Assembly (NCBI GenBank): GCA_039197885.1
Contig: JBCCTY010000016.1
Coordinates: 1-29,805, forward strand
Direction: 5' to 3'
From: JBCBSZ01 sp039197885
GTDB taxonomy: Bacteria > Actinomycetota > Acidimicrobiia > Acidimicrobiales > Poriferisodalaceae
DNA length: 29,805 bases
Shown in pieces: positions 1 through 8,167 of this stretch. Positions within the stretch are counted from its first letter, which is position 1. Each line of letters begins with the position of its first letter. The position numbers and the translations under genes are program-made. Under the pieces are notes generated by a model, which had not been told where the DNA came from, made no database searches, and was given only the letters and a program-made list of their open reading frames with translations.

Positions 1-28
1 CCGACCCCCAACCAGAGGAGATCACGAG

Positions 29-1216
29 ATGACCCTGACCACCCGTTCGCTCGCGCCCGTCGTCGCCGTCGCGCTCCTGCTCGCCGCCTGCGGCGACAGC
101 GACGACGCGTCGAGCTCCTCGGCGTCGGCATCCGCCTCGGCATCGGCATCGGCCTCGGCGTCGGCGTCGGCCTCCGAGCCGGCGTCGGAGACGACCGCCG
201 CGCCGGAGACGACGGTGGCGCCCGAGACCACGGTCGCCGCCGAGACCGAGGGGGACGACGGTGGCGCCGAACAGGTGGCGGTGACCTACCCGCTGACCAT
301 CGAGCACAAGTTCGGAACGGCGACCATCGACGCCGAACCCGAGCGCGTCGTCTCGGTCGGCTACAACGAGCACGACTTCCTGCTCGCGCTCGGCGTGGTG
401 CCGGTGGGGCTGCGGGACTGGTACGGCGAGCAGCCCAACTCGGTGTGGCCCTGGGCTCAGGACGAGCTCGGAGCGGCGGCGCCCGAGGTGGTGGCCACGA
501 CCGAAGGCATCAACTACGAGGCCATCGCCGCCACCGATCCCGACGTCATCGTCGGGATCTGGTCGGGCATGACCGAGGAGGAGTACGAGCTGCTCAGCGC
601 CATCGCGCCGACCGTCGCCCAGCCCGACGCCTACGCCGACTACGGCACGCCGTGGCAGGAGCAGACCGAGATCCTCGGGCAGGTCACCAACCGCACCGAG
701 GAGGCCGAGGCTGCGGTCGAGCGCATCGACGATCGGATCGCCGAGGTCAGGGCGGCACATCCGGAGTGGGAGGGCCTCACCGCGACCGTCGCCTTCTCCT
801 TCGGAGGCGAGCCAGGGGCCTACAACACGTCTGACCCCCGGAGCCGCTTCCTCGCGGACCTCGGCTTCACGATCCCGGAGCGCTACGACGTCGACGACGA
901 CGCGAGCGGGTTCTACGAGGTCAGCCCCGAGAACCTGTCCGAGCTCGACACCGACCTCGTCGTCTGGGTCGCCGGCACCGAGGAGGACTACGCCGACATC
1001 ATCGCCACCCTCCCGACCCGCCAGACGCTCCGGGCGACGCAGGAGGGTCGCGAGATCTTCGCGAGCACCGAGATCACCGGTGCCTTCTCACACTCGAGCC
1101 CGCTGAGCCTCGAGTTCGTGCTCGACGAGCTCGTCTCCGAGATCGAGCTCGCGGTCGACGGCGATCCCTCGACGCCGGTGCCCTCCGCCGTCGAGTTCGC
1201 CGACGCAGCGGGCTGA
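29..1216 (+). CDS. Ferric-siderophore ABC transporter substrate-binding lipoprotein (FecB/FepB type)
   Basis: The 395-residue product starts with a lipoprotein signal peptide whose lipobox LLAAC puts the acylated Cys at residue 21, followed by GDSDD and a long Ser-Ala linker (residues 28-49). The remainder looks like a class III (TroA/FecB-fold) binding protein: a PERVVSVGYNEHDFLLALGV segment, then NYEAIAATDPDVIVG and a long helix rich in Glu and Ala, then a C-terminal lobe. It should sit outside the membrane and bind a ferric siderophore. The ATG is preceded by AGAGGAG at 14-20. The reading frame upstream of the ATG is open to the window edge, so a fusion to an upstream domain cannot be excluded. 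It converges on the minus-strand siderophore block. The ligand is unknown. Confidence 0.85.
   Translation: MTLTTRSLAPVVAVALLLAACGDSDDASSSSASASASASASASASASASEPASETTAAPETTVAPETTVAAETEGDDGGAEQVAVTYPLTIEHKFGTATIDAEPERVVSVGYNEHDFLLALGVVPVGLRDWYGEQPNSVWPWAQDELGAAAPEVVATTEGINYEAIAATDPDVIVGIWSGMTEEEYELLSAIAPTVAQPDAYADYGTPWQEQTEILGQVTNRTEEAEAAVERIDDRIAEVRAAHPEWEGLTATVAFSFGGEPGAYNTSDPRSRFLADLGFTIPERYDVDDDASGFYEVSPENLSELDTDLVVWVAGTEEDYADIIATLPTRQTLRATQEGREIFASTEITGAFSHSSPLSLEFVLDELVSEIELAVDGDPSTPVPSAVEFADAAG
110..175 (+). repeat. Ser-Ala codon repeat in a lipoprotein linker
   Basis: The linker just after the lipid-anchor Cys is encoded by a run of alternating TCN/GCN codons (four Ser, then nine Ala-Ser pairs). 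It is a hexamer-like microsatellite that probably varies in length by slippage and acts as a flexible tether. Confidence 0.8.
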
Positions 1217-1291
1217 GGCACCGGCCCACCGCTGCCGAGCCAGCGCCTCGAGCCGAGGCGCGGTCGTGCGTCGGCTCGGCGGTTCCGGGCA

Positions 1292-1326
1292 CCGGGCCGG
1301 ATCCCCTGGGGTGGGGTCCGGCCCGG
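1292..1326. terminator. Strong hairpin between convergent genes, probable bidirectional terminator
   Basis: CCGGGCCGGA (1292-1301) pairs perfectly with TCCGGCCCGG (1317-1326). Four more C-G pairs (1303-1306 with 1313-1316) follow after a single bulged T, leaving a 6-nt loop. It lies between the convergent stops at 1216 and 1384. A second hairpin (GCGCCTCG/CGAGGCGC, 1243-1261), nested inside GCCGAGCC/GGCTCGGC arms (1234-1280), precedes it. There is no T-tract, as is common in high-GC actinomycetes. Confidence 0.65.
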
Positions 1327-1383
1327 ATGCTCGACCCGTCGCCGGATCGACGCTCGGGCGGGGCCGACGGCCGCCGCCGGTCG

Positions 1384-2484
1384 TCACTCGACGACGTCGG
1401 CCAGCTCCCGTCCGAGCAGCAGGCGCTCGATGTCGTCGAGGACGGTGGAGAGCCGGTTGAGGCTCGTGTACCCCCACGCCACCTGGTCGACCTCGAAGAC
1501 CTGATCCGCTGCACCAGCCGCGGTCGTGCCGAGGATCGTCGCCGTCTGCTCGCCGATGCCGCTCTCGCCGGTCTCGGTGCCGACGAAGATGAGGTCGGCG
1601 CCCACATCGGGGAGTCGCTCGAGCGACACCTGGAGGAAGTACTCCTCGCCGACCGCGTCGAGCATGGCGGCCTCGGGCTCGATGCCGAGGTCGCGGAACA
1701 CCACCGGGCCCGGGAACCAGTCGCCCAGGCCGGCGACGGAGTAGATGTAGTTCTCCTCGCCGACGTAGTGGTCCATGTAGGTGTAGGTGAGGTCCTCGAG
1801 CTGATCGCCGAGGCTGGTCCGGATCTCCTCGATGCGGTCCTCGTAGGCCCGCAGCGACCGGTCGAACTCCTCGGTTCGCCCGATGATGTCGGCCACGAGG
1901 CGCTCGCCCTCGATCGCCTCCGGCCAGGCGTCGGTGTCGATCACGACGGTCGGGGCGATCTGCATCAACCGGTCGTTCATCTCGTCATCGCCCGGGATGG
2001 AGAAGATGAGGTCGGGATCGGCTGCCGCGATGGCCTCGTAGTTCGGCGGGGTGGCGCCCAGGTACTCGATGGCGTCGAGGTCGACCTCGGTCTCGCCGAG
2101 GGTCGCCGCCATCTGCTCGCGCCACGTGTCCGGAGATCCGCCGCTGACACCGACCGGCTGCCCGCCCAGCGAGGCCAGCATCACCCCGGTCCGCGGCCAG
2201 TTGATCGCGACGATGCGCTGCGGGTCGACCGGCAGCTCGACCTCGCGCCCCGTGGTGTCGGTGATGATCCGGGTCGGGATCTCCTGGGACTCGTCGGGGG
2301 TGGCCGCAGCCGTCGTCGGCGGCGCGGTCGTGGTCGTCTCCGATCCGACGGTGGTCGCCGGTGCGGCATCCGCCGACGATGATGTCGTTGCGTCGGTGTC
2401 CTCGGCGTCGCTGTCGCCACAGGCGGCGAGCACGAGCAGGGCCGCGGCGAGGAGCAGCGGACCACGGACGGCGGATCGGAACAT
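1384..2484 (-). CDS. Internal-start product: siderophore-binding lipoprotein inside fusion 1
   Basis: An ATG at 2484, in frame with the AraC part, is preceded by the strong ribosome site GAGGGAGG at four bases' distance. It would give a normal 366-residue prolipoprotein: signal peptide with lipobox LAAC (Cys at residue 22), a Thr/Ala/Pro-rich linker, and a FecB-type domain with the motifs listed for the full ORF. Many annotators would call only this or only the long form. The sequence allows both. The fold assignment is firm; use of the internal start is inferred from the ribosome site. Confidence 0.6.
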   Translation of the reverse strand: MFRSAVRGPLLLAAALLVLAACGDSDAEDTDATTSSSADAAPATTVGSETTTTAPPTTAAATPDESQEIPTRIITDTTGREVELPVDPQRIVAINWPRTGVMLASLGGQPVGVSGGSPDTWREQMAATLGETEVDLDAIEYLGATPPNYEAIAAADPDLIFSIPGDDEMNDRLMQIAPTVVIDTDAWPEAIEGERLVADIIGRTEEFDRSLRAYEDRIEEIRTSLGDQLEDLTYTYMDHYVGEENYIYSVAGLGDWFPGPVVFRDLGIEPEAAMLDAVGEEYFLQVSLERLPDVGADLIFVGTETGESGIGEQTATILGTTAAGAADQVFEVDQVAWGYTSLNRLSTVLDDIERLLLGRELADVVE

Positions 2485-3363
2485 GAGGCCTCCCTCGTCG
2501 AGCGCTCGCAGCAGGTGCTGCGCAGTCGGAGCCTCGTGGAGGTCGTCGATCCCGATCGGCCAACATCCGTGCCGGTTCGGCCAGAGCCGGTCCTGCCGGT
2601 CCGCGGCGGCCCGGTGGGCGGCGTACTCGCTCGGCGACGAGCCGGTCTCGGCCCGGAAGGCCCGGGCGAAGGAGGGCGTGGACCGGTACCCGCATCGTCG
2701 GGCGGTGTCATCGACCGAGCGGCCCTCGTCGAGGAACCCCATCGCCGCCTGCATCCTCACCCGTGCTCGCCACTGGACGAAGGACAGGCCGGTGTCGCGG
2801 CGGAAGGCCCGACGCAGCGTGCGTTCGCTCGTGGCGACCTCGGCGGCCCAGCCGGACAGTTCCCAGGGATTGGCGGGATCGGCGAGGAGCGCTTCGGCGA
2901 CCTCCCGGGCGCGCGGGTCGCTCGGCAACGTGACCACGGCCGCCGTCGAGTCGAAGGCGACGGCGAGTTGCTCGACGGCCGCAGCGCTGAGGTGTGGCGC
3001 GGCAGGGTCGCTCGGCTGACGACCGAGGTGGGTGAGGATCGAGAGCGTGACCTCGTCGAGGGCGAGGGTCGTCACCCGCTGCCAGCCGTTCGGGCAGCGT
3101 TCGACCGCGAACCTCGCCGTCCACGACCCGGCGGTTGCCGTCGCCTCGAACCGGACGCCGGCGGGGAGCCAGACCGCCGACGTCGACCGCGCCAGCAGGG
3201 TGCGTCGTCCCACCCGCACCTGGACGGTCCCGGTTCCGCACCACACCAGCCGGTGGTGGCGGAGATCGACCCGTCCCGCCCTCGGGTCGTCCTCCGGTGC
3301 GGCCAACACGTCGACGAGCGCCGGGCGGGGTCCGAGGTGGTCTGGTCGCTCCTCCAGCTCCAT
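1384..3363 (-). CDS. AraC-family regulator continuous in frame with a FecB-type siderophore-binding lipoprotein (fusion 1)
   Basis: One uninterrupted frame encodes 659 residues. Residues 1-145 form an AraC-type sensor domain (HHRLVW, then AVWLPAGVRFEA, cupin-like). Residues 150-250 form the double helix-turn-helix (TSERTLRRAFRRDTGLSF, then CGYRSTPSFARAFRAETGSS). After a linker of about 43 residues comes a complete lipoprotein signal peptide (residues 294-315, MFRSAVRG..LLVLAAC) and then a class III binding domain (DPQRIVAINWPRTGVMLASL; NYEAIAAADPDLIFSI). No stop codon separates the two parts. The start at 3363 is my choice; a GTG at 3384 is also possible and no clear ribosome site is seen. 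It is the last gene of the minus-strand siderophore block. Either it is a membrane-tethered sensor-regulator, or the lipoprotein is also made separately from the internal start at 2484. Confidence 0.75.
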   Translation of the reverse strand: MELEERPDHLGPRPALVDVLAAPEDDPRAGRVDLRHHRLVWCGTGTVQVRVGRRTLLARSTSAVWLPAGVRFEATATAGSWTARFAVERCPNGWQRVTTLALDEVTLSILTHLGRQPSDPAAPHLSAAAVEQLAVAFDSTAAVVTLPSDPRAREVAEALLADPANPWELSGWAAEVATSERTLRRAFRRDTGLSFVQWRARVRMQAAMGFLDEGRSVDDTARRCGYRSTPSFARAFRAETGSSPSEYAAHRAAADRQDRLWPNRHGCWPIGIDDLHEAPTAQHLLRALDEGGLMFRSAVRGPLLLAAALLVLAACGDSDAEDTDATTSSSADAAPATTVGSETTTTAPPTTAAATPDESQEIPTRIITDTTGREVELPVDPQRIVAINWPRTGVMLASLGGQPVGVSGGSPDTWREQMAATLGETEVDLDAIEYLGATPPNYEAIAAADPDLIFSIPGDDEMNDRLMQIAPTVVIDTDAWPEAIEGERLVADIIGRTEEFDRSLRAYEDRIEEIRTSLGDQLEDLTYTYMDHYVGEENYIYSVAGLGDWFPGPVVFRDLGIEPEAAMLDAVGEEYFLQVSLERLPDVGADLIFVGTETGESGIGEQTATILGTTAAGAADQVFEVDQVAWGYTSLNRLSTVLDDIERLLLGRELADVVE

Positions 3364-3461
3364 GATGTTCAGCGTCCCATACACCCGCCGTTCGGTCGAA
3401 GCAGCGCGGGAGCTGCCGCCGCCGTCGCGCCCCCACGCCGGCGCCGCCGACCTCGCGTCGC

Positions 3462-4550
3462 TCAGCTCGCCTCGATGGTGGCGATGAGGTCGTCGAAGCG
3501 CTCGATGGCCGAGCCGGCATCGGCGACGTCGCCCCGGTCGAAGAGGAGGGCCTCCAGGTCGTCGAGCACGATCCACGCACCGAGCGCGGTGTTGGTGGCC
3601 CATGCCCCGCCGACGTCGCCGGTGATCTTGTCGTCGGTCAGGATCAGCCCGTCGTCGAAGGCCGAGACGAAGAAGTCGCCCATGTCGGCGAGGACGCCGA
3701 CGACGACCGGGACGTCGGTCTCTCCGGGGACGAGCTCGGCTGCGATGGGGATGAAGCCGAAGTTGTCGGCGGTCGACTGCGCCTCGGAGCGGACGAAGCC
3801 GAGGTCGGCGACGATCGAGCCCGAGATGGTCGTCGGTCCGTAGGCGAAGTAGTCGCCCCCGAAGTTCTGGATGATGGAGATCTCCTGACCGGCCAGACCG
3901 GCGGCCTCGACCTCGGCGGCGAGCTCGGCCACTCGCTGCTCGACCGCGGCGATCGCCGCCTCGCCCTCGGCCTCCTTGTCGACGACCTGGGCGATGAGAC
4001 GGGTCTGGTCCTGCCAGGTCGCCGTGAAGTCGGGGAGGACCACCGGAGCGATGCCGGTGTACTCGTCGTGGAGCTCGATCAGGTTCGGGTGGCCGATGCC
4101 GAGGATCAGCTCGGGCTGTGTGGCGGCGACGGCCTCCACCGACCCGGCCTCGACCAGCGTGGAGTTGGCGTCGAGCACGGGCTGGAGGAGGGTGTCCTGG
4201 AAGAAGGCTGCCGTGGTCGCCGGTTCGACGCCGAGGGTCAGCAGCAGCACGCCCATGAACTCGTCGAGGGCGTAGATGTCCTGATCGCCGACGGGCACCT
4301 CCTTCTCGCCGATGACATCGACGACGGAGATGGTCCCTGCGGACTCGGCGGCGGTCGTCGGCGGCGCCTCGGTCGCCTCGGTCTCCTCGGTCGGTGCGGA
4401 CGCCGAGGCTGACGACGACGCCGACGCTGATGACGATGCGGACGCGGACGCAGATGCCGACTCCGACGATGCATCGTCGGCGTCGCTGTCGCCGCAGGCC
4501 GCGGCGAACAGGGCGAGCGCGAGCAGCGCTGCCAGGGCACGGGTGGTCAC
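3462..4550 (-). CDS. FecB-type iron-siderophore substrate-binding lipoprotein
   Basis: The GTG start at 4550 follows AGGAG with six bases' spacing and directly opens a signal peptide, VTTRALAALLALALFAAAC, with the lipid Cys at residue 19. The 362-residue product then has GDSDADD, a Ser/Ala-rich linker (residues 28-51) and a class III binding domain. Visible segments include VDVIGEKEVPVGDQDIYALD, VEAVAATQPELILGIGHP and a basic/acidic central helix. It lies 70 nt downstream of the second ABC half-transporter and 98 nt upstream of the AraC fusion, all on the same strand, which supports a shared transcript. A longer in-frame start (4727) would overlap the ABC gene and place residues ahead of the signal peptide, so I rejected it. 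It probably delivers ferric siderophore to the neighbouring transporter (inference). Confidence 0.82.
   Translation of the reverse strand: MTTRALAALLALALFAAACGDSDADDASSESASASASASSSASASSSASASAPTEETEATEAPPTTAAESAGTISVVDVIGEKEVPVGDQDIYALDEFMGVLLLTLGVEPATTAAFFQDTLLQPVLDANSTLVEAGSVEAVAATQPELILGIGHPNLIELHDEYTGIAPVVLPDFTATWQDQTRLIAQVVDKEAEGEAAIAAVEQRVAELAAEVEAAGLAGQEISIIQNFGGDYFAYGPTTISGSIVADLGFVRSEAQSTADNFGFIPIAAELVPGETDVPVVVGVLADMGDFFVSAFDDGLILTDDKITGDVGGAWATNTALGAWIVLDDLEALLFDRGDVADAGSAIERFDDLIATIEAS
4398..4469 (-). repeat. Ser-Ala codon repeat in a lipoprotein linker
   Basis: Twenty-four codons immediately after the lipid anchor are almost only Ser and Ala, as in the lipoprotein at the left edge. 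The order of Ser pairs differs, so the two tracts have expanded separately. Confidence 0.75.
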
Positions 4551-4620
4551 GGTGTTCTCCTGATGTGGGTGGTGGGTGTGCTGGCGCGGGGGCAGCGCCG
4601 GGTGCGTCGCGGCGCTGATC

Positions 4621-6360
4621 TCAGCCAGCGGGCGACGGGCTCGAGGGAACGAGGCGCCATCCCACCGCGCGGCTGCGCTCGTTCCAGAAGTCGACGTAGC
4701 GGCCGCCGGCGCCGAGCAGCTCGTCATGGCTCCCGAGCTCGGCGATGCGGCCGTCCTCGAGCACGGCGATCTGATCGGCGCCGACGACGGTCTGTAGCCG
4801 GTGGGCGATGACCAGGATCGTGCGCCGACCGCGGAGGGTGTCGAGGGCGTTCTGGATCGCGACCTCGTTGAGGGGGTCGATGGCGGCCGTGGCCTCGTCG
4901 AGGAGCAGGACGGGAGCGTCCTTGAGCAGGGCCCGGGCGATGGAGACGCGCTGGCGCTCGCCGCCCGAGAGCCGGTCGCCTCGTTCGCCGACGTCGGACT
5001 CCCACCCGTCCGGGAGCCGGCGGAGCACCTCGTCGAGCCGGGCCAGCTCTGCGACGCGCTCGAGGTCGGCGTCGGTGGCGTCGGGCCGAGCGAGCCGGAG
5101 GTTCTCGGCGATCGTGCCGGCGAACAGATAGGTCTCCTGGAAGACGATCGACACGTTCGCCATCAGGTCTTCGCCGGTCATCGATCGGACGTCGACGCCG
5201 CCGATCTCGACCGTTCCCTCGTCGGTGTCCCAGAACCGGGCGACCAGCCGGGCGATCGTGGTCTTGCCCGACCCGGACGGACCGACGACGGCGGTCATGG
5301 TGCCGTGGGGGATCGACAGCGACAGGTCCTCGATGACGGGCCGCTCGTCGTAGCCGAAGCTCACCCCGGTCAGGGCGATCGAGGCGTCGGCCGGCGTGGC
5401 CGAGGTGTCGGGCTCGGGCAGGACGGGCGTCGCGAGCAGCTCGTCGGCCCGGTTGAGGGCGTTGTTGGCGATCTTGAGCCCACCCCCGATGTCGGCTGCG
5501 GCGACCATCGGCTCGACGAAGCGAACGGCCAGCGCCAGCAGGGCGATGAGCTCGGCGCCATCGGTCGACTCGCCGGTGGCCAGCGCCACCCCGACCACGA
5601 GGATCATCGTGAAGGCCACCTGCACCACGGCGATGAAGCCGATCAGGCCCGGGACGGCGGTCGTGAGGAGGCGGCGGGAAGCGTTCCGGTGCTGCACGAG
5701 CGCGTCGTCGAGGAGTGCGTGCCCGTCGACGGTCCGGCCGTAGGAACGCAGCACCGCCTGGGTCTGGGCGAACTCGACGAGGCGGCTGCCGGCGTCGGCC
5801 GCGGCCTCGTGCGTGGCGTGTTCGGCCCGCTCGACGAGGCTCCCGGCCCAGCGAAAGACGAGCCAGGCGATCGGCGCCGAGGCCGCGGCGGCGAGCGCCA
5901 GGCGCCAGTCGAACGCCGCCATGATGACCACGACGGTCACCGGGGTGACGAAGGCGTTGATGATCGGGCGCAGGAGGTGCGCAGGGACGCCCATCACGTC
6001 GATGACGCCCTTGCTCGTGAGTCGACCCACCGGTCCGATCTGGTCGGTGTCGAACCAACCCAGCGGCAGCTGGGCGATGCGGTCGCCGAGTCGTTCGAAC
6101 AGGCTGCGGGAGATGCCGATCGCGGCGAGGAAGGCCGTCATCTGCGCGACGTACAGGACGACCGCGTACACGGCGAGGAGCCCGACGAGCCCCGCGGCCC
6201 ACGCCCATGCGGTGGAGGTGTCCCCCTCGATGAGCGCCCGCAGGATGGGCACGAGCAGGGCGAAGCCGATGCCCTGGAGGACGGCCACGAAGACGAACCA
6301 GGCGACGCAGCGGCGGAGCGGTCCCTCGTCGCTGGTCACGCGGAGCAGACGGTTGATCAT
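4621..6360 (-). CDS. Exporter-fold ABC half-transporter, IrtB/YbtP-Q-like siderophore transporter subunit
   Basis: The 579-residue protein has an N-terminal six-helix membrane domain (about residues 1-300) fused to an ATPase domain. Visible ATPase motifs are Walker A GPSGSGKTT near residue 360, Q-loop VFQETYLF, signature LSGGERQR, Walker B VLLLDEATAAIDPLNE and H-loop IAHR. The intracellular segment contains PLGWFDTDQIGPVGRLTSKGV, and a near-equivalent stretch is present in its partner. The ATG at 6360 overlaps the upstream stop by four bases (ATGA) and follows GGGAGG, so the pair is translationally coupled and probably forms a heterodimer. IrtAB and YbtPQ are known importers with this exporter-like fold. 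Assignment to iron-siderophore import rests on the adjacent SIP and binding-protein genes. Confidence 0.85.
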   Translation of the reverse strand: MINRLLRVTSDEGPLRRCVAWFVFVAVLQGIGFALLVPILRALIEGDTSTAWAWAAGLVGLLAVYAVVLYVAQMTAFLAAIGISRSLFERLGDRIAQLPLGWFDTDQIGPVGRLTSKGVIDVMGVPAHLLRPIINAFVTPVTVVVIMAAFDWRLALAAAASAPIAWLVFRWAGSLVERAEHATHEAAADAGSRLVEFAQTQAVLRSYGRTVDGHALLDDALVQHRNASRRLLTTAVPGLIGFIAVVQVAFTMILVVGVALATGESTDGAELIALLALAVRFVEPMVAAADIGGGLKIANNALNRADELLATPVLPEPDTSATPADASIALTGVSFGYDERPVIEDLSLSIPHGTMTAVVGPSGSGKTTIARLVARFWDTDEGTVEIGGVDVRSMTGEDLMANVSIVFQETYLFAGTIAENLRLARPDATDADLERVAELARLDEVLRRLPDGWESDVGERGDRLSGGERQRVSIARALLKDAPVLLLDEATAAIDPLNEVAIQNALDTLRGRRTILVIAHRLQTVVGADQIAVLEDGRIAELGSHDELLGAGGRYVDFWNERSRAVGWRLVPSSPSPAG

Positions 6361-8126
6361 GCGGACCTCCCGGACGAGACGGTGACGCGTCGATCGGCGT
6401 CCCACAGCCGCCGGTAGACGTGGTCGGCGACGAGCAGCTCTTCGTGCGTGCCGAGCTCGATGATGCGGCCGTCGTCGACGACGGCGATCTGATCGGCGGC
6501 GACGATCGTCGAGAGCCGGTGGGCGATCACGAGCAGGGTGCGGCCCGCGGCCAGCTCCGACAGCGCGTCCTGGATGGCGGCCTCGGACTCGGGGTCGGCG
6601 AACGCCGTGGCCTCGTCGAGCACGAGGACGGGGGCATCGGCGAGCAACGCTCGTGCGATCGACACCCGCTGGGCCTCGCCACCCGACAACGTGGCGTCCT
6701 CGCCGACGACCGATCCGTAGCCCCGGGGCAGCTCCAGGATCCGGTCGTGGATCTGCGCCGATCGGGCGGCGGCCTCGACGTCCTCGACGTCCGCCTGCGG
6801 ACGCCCGAGGCGGATGTTCTCGAGCAGCGTCGTCCGGAGGAGCTGGACCTCCTGGAAGACGAACCCGACCCGGCGGTAGAGCTCCTCGGGGGCGACGTCA
6901 CGGAGGTCGACGCCGCCGAGGCGGACGGCGCCGGCGGTCGGGTCCCAGAACCGGCACAGCAGCTTGGCCAGGGTCGTCTTGCCCGAGCCGGAGGGTCCGA
7001 CGAGCGCCGTGATCGTCCCCGGTTCGAGGTGGAGGTCGACGCCGTGGAGCACCTGGCGCTCACCGTCGTAGGAGAACGACACCTGCTCGAACACGACGTC
7101 GTTGCCGTCGGGCCGCCGAGGATCCTCGGAACGGGGCAGGGTCGGCAGGCGAAGGAGCGTCGCCACCCGTTGGGCGGCCTGCGAGGCGGTCTGGAGGTCG
7201 TTCGCGGCCATCCCCAGTGTGAGGATCGGAGCGGTCAGCGCCAGGCCGAGCACGAAGAACAGCACGAGGTCGACCGCCTCGATCCGGCCGGTCGAGACGA
7301 ACCACGTGCCGGCGCCGCTGATCAGGGCGAGGGTGGCCAGGGGTGACAGCACGACCTCGGTGATCGACGAGATCCGCAGCAGACCGCTGACCCAGTCCCA
7401 GAAGTAGTCGACGAGGCGGTTGGCGGCATCGAGGAAGCGGCGGTGCGCCCGTCCGGCCTGTCCGAAGGTCTTGATCACCGAGATGCCCTGCACGAACTCG
7501 ACCGCGCCGGTGTTGACCTCTTCGAGCGCTCCGTTGTACTTCGCCATCTTGTCGCCGTAGCCCGACATCTGGCGGCTGAAGCCGGCGACGCCGAGCAGGA
7601 AGGGCACGAGGACGATCAGGCTCAGCTGCCAGTCGGTGAGGAACAGGAGCACCATCGCCGCGATCGGGGTGACGACGGCGTTGGTCAGGTCGGTGAAGGT
7701 GTGACCGACGAGGTGGTGCATCGAGGCCACGTCGTCGACGACGGCCTTCTTGACCTCGCCGCCGTCGCGGTCGTCGTACCAGCCGAGCGGGACCTCGCCC
7801 AGGCGCTCGGCCATCTGTCGTCGGAGGTCGAGCGAGAGCTCGACGTCGGCGAAGTGGGTGATGCTGGCCGCGCCCAGCATGAGCACGAGTCGGATCACCA
7901 GTCCGAGCACCGCCACGGCGGCGATGCCCCAGAGCCGGCCGTCGTCGGGATCGTCGGAGAACAGCTCGCGGGCCAGCTCGGCGATGGCGACGAAGGGGAC
8001 CAGGCCGGCGATGGCGGCGCCCGCCTGGAGCACGCAGGCCAGCACGAGCTTGCCGCGGACCGGTCGGAGCACGTCGCCGAGGCCGCCCTGCTCCGTTGCC
8101 TCCTGACCGATGTCTGATGTAGGCAT
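6357..8126 (-). CDS. Exporter-fold ABC half-transporter, IrtA-like but without the N-terminal SIP domain
   Basis: The 589-residue protein combines a six-helix membrane domain with an ATPase domain: Walker A GPSGSGKTT near residue 375, Q-loop VFQEVQLL, signature LSGGEAQR, Walker B VLVLDEATAFADPESE, H-loop IAHRLST. The DEATAFADPE wording is, from memory, characteristic of the IrtA/YbtP siderophore branch. Mycobacterial IrtA carries a flavin-binding siderophore-interaction domain at its N-terminus. Here that domain is the separate gene just upstream, so this is a split IrtA. The ATG at 8126 has no ribosome site. It lies seven bases after a -10-like hexamer, which suggests leaderless translation, and it falls inside an iron-box-like palindrome, so iron repression is likely (inference). 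Confidence 0.85.
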   Translation of the reverse strand: MPTSDIGQEATEQGGLGDVLRPVRGKLVLACVLQAGAAIAGLVPFVAIAELARELFSDDPDDGRLWGIAAVAVLGLVIRLVLMLGAASITHFADVELSLDLRRQMAERLGEVPLGWYDDRDGGEVKKAVVDDVASMHHLVGHTFTDLTNAVVTPIAAMVLLFLTDWQLSLIVLVPFLLGVAGFSRQMSGYGDKMAKYNGALEEVNTGAVEFVQGISVIKTFGQAGRAHRRFLDAANRLVDYFWDWVSGLLRISSITEVVLSPLATLALISGAGTWFVSTGRIEAVDLVLFFVLGLALTAPILTLGMAANDLQTASQAAQRVATLLRLPTLPRSEDPRRPDGNDVVFEQVSFSYDGERQVLHGVDLHLEPGTITALVGPSGSGKTTLAKLLCRFWDPTAGAVRLGGVDLRDVAPEELYRRVGFVFQEVQLLRTTLLENIRLGRPQADVEDVEAAARSAQIHDRILELPRGYGSVVGEDATLSGGEAQRVSIARALLADAPVLVLDEATAFADPESEAAIQDALSELAAGRTLLVIAHRLSTIVAADQIAVVDDGRIIELGTHEELLVADHVYRRLWDADRRVTVSSGRSA

Positions 8127-8162
8127 GCCTCACACGCTCGCGTCAGTTCATGTCAGCGTCAA
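8119..8162 (-). promoter_or_regulatory. Promoter with DtxR/IdeR-like box covering the ABC half-transporter start codon
   Basis: Read on the minus strand there is a -35 TTGACG (8162-8157), a 17-nt spacer, a weak -10 GAGCGT (8139-8134), seven bases, then the ATG at 8126. The 10-bp perfect palindrome AGGCATGCCT (8121-8130), inside GTGAGGCATGCCTAC, is centred on the start codon. AGGNNNGCCT matches the core of DtxR/IdeR boxes. The promoter sits wholly in the 41-nt gap after the SIP gene. Confidence 0.6.
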
Positions 8163-8167
8163 GCGGT

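Noticed and set aside
1327..2382. Long plus-strand open frame opposite fusion 1
   Set aside because: It has a shadow composition of the minus-strand gene, no domain, no start signal, and contradicts the clear AraC and FecB motifs on the other strand.
4551..4620. Terminator between the IrtB-like gene and the next lipoprotein
   Set aside because: Only a 5-bp GGCGC/GCGCC stem is present; this is too weak to argue against a shared transcript, though it might attenuate it.
4551..4727. N-terminal extension of the lipoprotein at 3462-4550
   Set aside because: It would put 59 residues before a perfect signal peptide and overlap the ABC gene; the GTG at 4550 has a good ribosome site.
4801..6417. 538-codon plus-strand frame opposite the IrtB-like gene
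   Set aside because: Asp/Gly/Arg-rich nonsense typical of antisense frames in high-GC DNA; the ABC motifs are on the minus strand.
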